Below are positions 12,971 through 17,051 of a stretch of DNA of 17,051 nt, in pieces. A program made the position numbers and the translations under genes. The stretch lies in NCBI GenBank assembly GCA_902475375.1, contig CABRZC010000041.1:1-17051 (forward strand). Reading direction: 5' to 3'. How positions within the stretch are numbered: the stretch's first letter is position 1; the number at the start of each line of letters is the position of its first letter. Under the pieces are notes generated by a model. The model was not told the origin of the DNA. It ran no database searches and saw only the letters and a program-made list of their open reading frames with translations. This DNA comes from an uncultured Collinsella sp. GTDB lineage: Bacteria > Actinomycetota > Coriobacteriia > Coriobacteriales > Coriobacteriaceae.

Positions 12971-13129
12971 TGATAGAGGCGCGGGCACGAAGAGCCGCGG
13001 GCGAGCCAGCAGGCTTTGACCCCGTGGGGAGGCGAAACCCGCCGAACTGGGTTTTTCGGGCACGAACAACCTGGTGGGCCTGTGGGAAACACCCACAGGA
13101 CTGTCTGCAGCAATGCGGGAGCGCTATCC
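12971..13129 (+). ncRNA. Lysine riboswitch (L box) aptamer
   Basis: The sequence has the landmarks of the lysine riboswitch in order. These are GATAGAGGCGCG at the 5' side of helix P1, GCCGAACTGGG in the core, an 8-bp hairpin (13079-13086 with 13092-13099), GGACTGTC (13098-13105) and the closing GGGAGCGCTATC. P1 forms from GATAG (12972-12976) and CTATC (13124-13128). Together with its promoter region this fills the 378 bases between the M20 gene and lysA. It controls lysA-dapA, dapB and probably dapH; lysine binding should lower their expression. The M20 gene on the other strand is not under its control. Confidence 0.92.
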
Positions 13130-13190
13130 GGACATTGGGTCCACGCTATGCGGATTCGATGCGCAGATGGCGCCGTCTGGATAGCGAGGT
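13122..13190 (+). promoter_or_regulatory. Riboswitch expression platform and lysA ribosome binding site
   Basis: CGCTATCCGGAC (13122-13133), which contains the 3' strand of P1, can pair with GTCTGGATAGCG (13175-13186): 12 pairs with one G-U. P1 and this helix exclude each other. Two other helices use the same 3' segment: CGCTAT (13144-13149) with ATAGCG (13181-13186), and CAGATG (13164-13169) with CGTCTG (13174-13179). The segment touches the Shine-Dalgarno GAGGT (13186-13190), nine bases before ATG 13200. No U-run is present, so control is probably at translation. Confidence 0.6.
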
Positions 13191-13199
13191 TTACGGGAC

Positions 13200-15509
13200 A
13201 TGGCATTGACCCCCAACGAGGCATATGCGGCCAAGCAGCCGTTTGTGGACAAGGAGACACTCGAGCATATCGTCGAGCAGTTCCCCACGCCGTTTCATCT
13301 ATACGACGAGGCGGGCATCCGCCGCAACATGCAAGAAGTGTGCGACGCCTTTGCATGGAACCCGGGCTTTAAGGAATACTTTGCCGTCAAGGCCAACCCC
13401 AACCCGGCGCTCATCTCCATTCTCAACAAATACGGCTGCGGCTGCGATTGCTCGAGCTATACCGAGCTCATGATCGCCCGCTCGCTGGGTATCACGGGAC
13501 ACGACATCATGTTCTCGTCCAACGATACGCCGGCTGCCGACTTTGAGCTCGCCGACAAGCTGGGCGCCATCGTCAACTTTGACGACATCAGCCACATCGA
13601 GTTCTTTGAGCGCGTTGCGGGGCCCATCCCCAAAACGGTCAGCTGCCGCTTTAATCCAGGCGGTCTGTTCCAGCTCTCCAACGGCATCATGGACAACCCG
13701 GGCGACTCCAAATATGGCATGACCACCGAGCAGCTCTTCGAGGCCTTCCGCATGCTCAAGGCCAAGGGCGCCGAAAACTTTGGCATCCACGCATTCCTTG
13801 CCAGCAACACCGTCACCAACGACTACTACCCCAAGCTCGCACGCATCCTCTTTGAGCTTGCCGCACGCCTGGAGCGCGAGACCGGCGCGCACGTCGCCTT
13901 CATCAATCTGTCCGGCGGCGTCGGCATTCCCTATCAGCCCGAGCAACAGGCCAACAACATTCACGCCATCGGCGAGGGGGTACACGCTGCCTACGACGAG
14001 ATCCTGGTTCCTGCCGGCATGGGCGATGTGGCCATCTGCACCGAGATGGGTCGCTTTATGATGGGTCCCTACGGCTGCCTGGTCACCAAGGCCATTCACG
14101 AGAAGCAGATTTACAAGGACTATATCGGTGTCGATGCAAGCGCCGTCGACCTGATCCGCCCTGCCATGTACGGCGCTTACCACCACATTACGGTGATGGG
14201 CCAGCCGGGTGGCGACGACAAGACCACAGCGCCCGTCACAGACACCTACGACATCACGGGCAATCTGTGCGAGAACAATGACAAGTTCGCCATCGACCGC
14301 GAGCTGCCGCATATCGAAATGGGCGACCTGCTCGTGATTCACGACACCGGTGCGCATGGCTACTCTATGGGCTACAACTACAACGGCCGCCTGCGCTCCG
14401 CCGAGGTCCTGCTGCGCCCCGATGGCTCGGCCGACCTCATTCGACGCTCTGAGCGCCCGGGCGATTACTTTGCCACGCTCGACGTGCTGCCGTGCGGCCG
14501 AGAGCTGCTGGCCAAGTCGCGCGCCGAAAGTGCCCGCCGTCGCGCCCAAGACGAGCGCCTAGCAGTCGCAGCTCAATGGAACAAACGCATCCAGATCGCG
14601 AAGGCGAAGGAGAAGAACATGGACATCCGCACTCTCGAGGGCTCAATCGTCGCCCTAGTTACGCCGTTTAAAAAGGACGGCAGCGTCGACTTTGACGCGC
14701 TCGAGCGCCTTATCGATTTCCACCTGCAAAACGGCACCGACGCCATCCTCACCCTGGGCACCACCGGTGAGAGTGCCACGATGACCGATGACGAGGACAA
14801 CTCCGTCGTCGCCGCCGTGGTCAAGCATGTTGCAGGACGCGTCCCCGTCATCGCCGGCTCGGGCTCCAACTCCACGCAGACCATGCTCACCAAGTCGCTC
14901 ACCTATCAGGGCCTGGGCGCCGACGGTCTGCTGCTCATCACCCCCTACTACAACAAGTCCAATGAAGAGGGTATCTATCAGCACTTTAAGACCGTCGCCG
15001 ATGCCGTTGACATCCCCTGCATCCTGTACAACATCCCCGGCCGCTGCGGCTGCGGTATCAGCGAGCGCAACGTAGAGCGCCTAGCCGCGCACCCCAACAT
15101 CATGGGCATCAAGGAGGCCTCGGGCAACGTCGCCTACGCGGCCAAGATCGCCCACCTGCTGTCCGATGACTTCCGCATGTACTCGGGCGAGGATGCACTC
15201 ACAGTGCCGCTCATGAGCCTGGGCGCTTCGGGCACCATCAGCGTGTGGGCCGACGTGCAGCCGCAGCTCGTACACGACATGTGCCGCGCTTATCTGGACG
15301 GCGACGTAGCGCGCGCCCGCGATATCCAGATTGCCGGCCAGCCGCTCATCAACGCCCTCTTTAGCGAGGTCAACCCCATCCCCGTCAAGGAAGCGCTCGC
15401 CCAGATGGGCATGATCGAGGCAAACTACCGTATGCCGCTGTGCCCCATGGCAGACGACACGCGAGCCGCACTTACCGATGCTCTGAAGGGAGCTGGTCTG
15501 CTTGATTAA
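13200..15509 (+). CDS. LysA-DapA fusion: diaminopimelate decarboxylase + dihydrodipicolinate synthase
   Basis: One uninterrupted frame of 769 residues encodes two enzymes of lysine synthesis. Residues 1-440 are the PLP-dependent diaminopimelate decarboxylase (last step): Lys64 (FAVKANPNP) binds PLP, with SGGVGIPY (238-245), EMGR (282-285) and the active-site Cys357-Glu358 (NLCENND). A charged, Arg/Ala/Lys-rich link (440-473) joins it to DapA (474-769; first committed step), whose Schiff-base lysine is Lys638 (GIKEASGN). Start ATG 13200 has GAGGT nine bases upstream. No stop codon separates the halves, but dapA has its own ribosome binding site and ATG (next entry). The usual arrangement is two genes, so this is a true fusion or a lost lysA stop codon. 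Confidence 0.88.
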   Translation: MALTPNEAYAAKQPFVDKETLEHIVEQFPTPFHLYDEAGIRRNMQEVCDAFAWNPGFKEYFAVKANPNPALISILNKYGCGCDCSSYTELMIARSLGITGHDIMFSSNDTPAADFELADKLGAIVNFDDISHIEFFERVAGPIPKTVSCRFNPGGLFQLSNGIMDNPGDSKYGMTTEQLFEAFRMLKAKGAENFGIHAFLASNTVTNDYYPKLARILFELAARLERETGAHVAFINLSGGVGIPYQPEQQANNIHAIGEGVHAAYDEILVPAGMGDVAICTEMGRFMMGPYGCLVTKAIHEKQIYKDYIGVDASAVDLIRPAMYGAYHHITVMGQPGGDDKTTAPVTDTYDITGNLCENNDKFAIDRELPHIEMGDLLVIHDTGAHGYSMGYNYNGRLRSAEVLLRPDGSADLIRRSERPGDYFATLDVLPCGRELLAKSRAESARRRAQDERLAVAAQWNKRIQIAKAKEKNMDIRTLEGSIVALVTPFKKDGSVDFDALERLIDFHLQNGTDAILTLGTTGESATMTDDEDNSVVAAVVKHVAGRVPVIAGSGSNSTQTMLTKSLTYQGLGADGLLLITPYYNKSNEEGIYQHFKTVADAVDIPCILYNIPGRCGCGISERNVERLAAHPNIMGIKEASGNVAYAAKIAHLLSDDFRMYSGEDALTVPLMSLGASGTISVWADVQPQLVHDMCRAYLDGDVARARDIQIAGQPLINALFSEVNPIPVKEALAQMGMIEANYRMPLCPMADDTRAALTDALKGAGLLD
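14619..15509 (+). CDS. dapA: DapA, 4-hydroxy-tetrahydrodipicolinate synthase (internal start)
   Basis: From ATG 14619, with AAGGAG at 14607-14612 and six-base spacing, a 296-residue DapA of exactly normal length can be made inside the lysA-dapA frame. It condenses pyruvate and aspartate semialdehyde in the cytoplasm. Visible active-site residues are Thr48-Thr49 (GTTGES), Tyr111 (TPYYNKS), Tyr137 (ILYNIPGR), Arg142 and the Schiff-base Lys165 (GIKEASGN). The good ribosome binding site suggests that free DapA is made even if the fusion is also made. Its stop overlaps the dapB start by eight bases. Confidence 0.7.
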   Translation: MDIRTLEGSIVALVTPFKKDGSVDFDALERLIDFHLQNGTDAILTLGTTGESATMTDDEDNSVVAAVVKHVAGRVPVIAGSGSNSTQTMLTKSLTYQGLGADGLLLITPYYNKSNEEGIYQHFKTVADAVDIPCILYNIPGRCGCGISERNVERLAAHPNIMGIKEASGNVAYAAKIAHLLSDDFRMYSGEDALTVPLMSLGASGTISVWADVQPQLVHDMCRAYLDGDVARARDIQIAGQPLINALFSEVNPIPVKEALAQMGMIEANYRMPLCPMADDTRAALTDALKGAGLLD

Positions 15510-16242
15510 GACCGTCATTATGGGAACGGGCCGCATGGGCTCGCTCATCCGCACTACCGCCGAAGGCATTGTCGACGCCGGCGGGCAGCCCGTTTTTGAT
15601 ATCGTCGCCCAGATCGGTTTTGATCTGTCCGGGCTCGAGAGCGCCCCGGCAGCCGATGTGATTATCGACTTCTCGAACGTCGTGACCTTCGATGCCGTCG
15701 TCGCCTATGTCGAGCGCACGGGCGCGGCGTTGGTCTCAGGCACCACAGGCTACACCCCCGAGCAGATGGACCGCCTGCGCGAGCTGGGTCAGAACGCCCG
15801 CGTCATGCACTCGGGCAACTACTCCATCGGCATCGCCGCCCTGCGTCATCTGGTGGCCCAGGCCACACGCGAGCTGCCCGGCTTTGACTGCGAGATCGTC
15901 GAGACGCACCACAACCAAAAGGTCGACGCCCCCAGCGGCACTGCCAAGTTGTTGCTCGACGCCGTCGTCGAGGCCGAGCCCGAGGCAGGCTACCACCCCG
16001 TCTATGGCCGCGAGGGCATGTGCGGCGCGCGCGACCCCAAGGAAATCGGTATGCACTCGCTGCGCGGCGGCACCGTAGCCGGCGTGCACGAGGTGGGTTT
16101 CTTTGGCCAGGACGAGGAAGTCACGCTCACCCACCGCGCCACGAGCCGTCAGATCTTTGTCAACGGCGCCCTGGCAGCCGCGCAGAAGCTCGTCGCCCGC
16201 GAACCCGGCTTCTATACGTTCGACCAGGTCATGTTTGCCTAA
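15502..16242 (+). CDS. dapB: DapB, 4-hydroxy-tetrahydrodipicolinate reductase
   Basis: This 246-residue NAD(P)H-dependent reductase carries out the second step of the diaminopimelate pathway. The nucleotide-binding GTGRMG is at 8-13. SGTTG (79-83) and the active-site motif ETHHNQKVDAPSGTA (134-148) are family signatures, with His136/His137 and Lys140. A later block, GTVAGVHEVGFFG (190-202), is also typical. It starts at TTG 15502, which overlaps the dapA stop and has GGGAG at 15488-15492, so its translation is coupled to dapA. A normal-strength site and ATG start the next gene 39 bases after its stop. Confidence 0.94.
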   Translation: MIKTVIMGTGRMGSLIRTTAEGIVDAGGQPVFDIVAQIGFDLSGLESAPAADVIIDFSNVVTFDAVVAYVERTGAALVSGTTGYTPEQMDRLRELGQNARVMHSGNYSIGIAALRHLVAQATRELPGFDCEIVETHHNQKVDAPSGTAKLLLDAVVEAEPEAGYHPVYGREGMCGARDPKEIGMHSLRGGTVAGVHEVGFFGQDEEVTLTHRATSRQIFVNGALAAAQKLVAREPGFYTFDQVMFA

Positions 16243-16281
16243 CCAGGTATCAACCGAATCCACCCAAAGGAGAGATAGCAA

Positions 16282-17000
16282 ATGAGCAACGCAGCCGAGA
16301 TGGATGCACAGGAGATTATCAACTACATCGCCACCGCGCCCAAAAAGACGCCCGTCAAGCTGTACGTGCGCGAGAAGCCGGGCATGAAGGTTGCCTGGGG
16401 CGACGCACATGTCTACGGCGGTCGTCGTGGCAAGACCGTCTTTGGCGACTGGGATGAGCTTAAGGCCATCCTGGACGCCAACGCCGACTCCATCGATTAC
16501 TACGACGTTGAAAACGATTGCCGCAACTCCGCCGTGCCCATGCTCGACCTTAAGGGCATCAACGCCCGCATCGAGCCGGGCGCGATCATCCGCGACCGCG
16601 TCGAGATTGGCGACCGTGCCGTCATCATGATGGGCGCCATCATCAACATCGGCTCCGTTATCGGCGAGGGTTCCATGATCGATATGGGCGCCGTGCTGGG
16701 CGGTCGCGCCACCGTGGGTAAGAACTGCCACATCGGCGCCGGCACCGTGCTGGCAGGCGTCGTGGAGCCCGCCAGCGCCACGCCCGTCATCATCGAGGAC
16801 GATGTCATGATCGGCGCCAACGCCGTGGTTCTGGAGGGCGTGCACGTAGGCAAGGGCGCTGTCGTTGCCGCCGGCGCCGTGTGCGTCGAGGACGTCCCCG
16901 CCGGTGCGGTCGTGGCCGGTGTCCCCGCCCGCGTCATCAAGATGCGCGACGAAAAGACCGACAGCAAGACCGGCCTGGAGAGGGCTTACGTCAACTTTAA
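16282..17000 (+). CDS. dapH: DapH, tetrahydrodipicolinate N-acetyltransferase, frame-disrupted at its end
   Basis: A left-handed beta-helix acetyltransferase that makes N-acetyl-L-2-amino-6-oxopimelate. Residues 98-215 carry hexapeptide repeats (for example IGEGSMIDMGAVLGG). Segments such as NSAVPMLDLKGINARIEPGA (82-101) match B. subtilis DapH closely as I recall it. ATG 16282 has AAAGGAGA upstream. The frame is normal to residue 233 (KTGLE) but then has no stop to the window end and reads through the terminator hairpin. Shifting by one base after that point gives EGLRQL and tandem stops TAA-TAG at 16998-17003, for a 239-residue protein close to the family length of about 236. The end given here is that intended stop; the frame as sequenced stays open to 17051. 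Confidence 0.88.
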
Positions 17001-17005
17001 TAGTT

Positions 17006-17030
17006 ACGCGGTTTTGACAAACCGCGTTTT
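17006..17030 (+). terminator. Intrinsic terminator of the lysine operon
   Basis: ACGCGGTTT (17006-17014) and AAACCGCGT (17019-17027) form a perfect 9-bp stem with loop TGAC, followed by T residues to 17030. It starts directly after the tandem stops TAATAG at 16998-17003, the expected place for the end of dapH. Confidence 0.85.
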
Positions 17031-17051
17031 CGCTGACTTATGCTCAACCTG

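Noticed and set aside
13299..14549. 416-residue - strand ORF opposite lysA
   Set aside because: Antisense shadow; lysA motifs and a ribosome binding site are on the + strand.
15736..16845. 369-residue - strand ORF opposite dapB/dapH
   Set aside because: Spans two well-supported + strand genes and is Asp/Gly/His-rich; no ribosome binding site or motif.

Overview
The window looks like chromosomal DNA of a high-GC, Gram-positive anaerobe of the Coriobacteriia, most likely Collinsella or a close relative. This rests on recalled similarity of the proteins, strong GC bias at third codon positions, an ECF transporter with a fused double ATPase, and acetylase-type diaminopimelate genes behind a lysine riboswitch. 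No database search was possible. I see no tRNA, rRNA, CRISPR array or insertion sequence.

Bases 1-3626 (+ strand) hold a probable tryptophan-uptake operon. It has a promoter, a 22-codon leader peptide with three consecutive Trp codons, an intrinsic terminator, a TrpP-like ECF substrate-binding protein, a fused EcfA-EcfA' ATPase and EcfT, and ends in a strong terminator. The leader has textbook attenuation features. It also has an unexplained near-perfect 21-bp inverted repeat that brackets the attenuator.

Bases 3686-5773 (- strand) hold an ATP-grasp ligase and an aspartate/glutamate-family racemase. This pairing suggests D-aspartate production and its addition to the peptidoglycan stem peptide. 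Bases 6006-6638 (+) hold a MOSC-domain gene split by one in-frame TGA where the family has Trp. Bases 6873-8006 (+) encode a secreted coiled-coil protein with a lysozyme-like C-terminal domain.

Bases 8044-11531 (- strand) hold, in transcription order, a HigB-HigA toxin-antitoxin pair, a small membrane protein, a membrane-anchored FxLYD protein, a small HTH protein and a membrane-anchored Ser/Thr protein kinase. The last three probably form one unit behind a structured leader in which a 14-bp hairpin contains the ribosome binding site.

Bases 11634-17051 are devoted to lysine/diaminopimelate synthesis. An M20-family amidohydrolase (probable N-acetyl-diaminopimelate deacetylase) is on the - strand. 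Divergent from it, on the + strand and behind a lysine riboswitch, are a lysA-dapA gene in one uninterrupted reading frame, dapB and dapH. The dapH frame runs through its own apparent stop codons and terminator, which points to a one-base loss near its end. Cell-wall precursor chemistry thus links the ligase/racemase pair, the secreted hydrolase and the dap genes. The points most worth checking are the trp leader architecture, the lysA-dapA fusion, the two broken or recoded genes (MOSC, dapH) and the hairpin that occludes the ribosome binding site.
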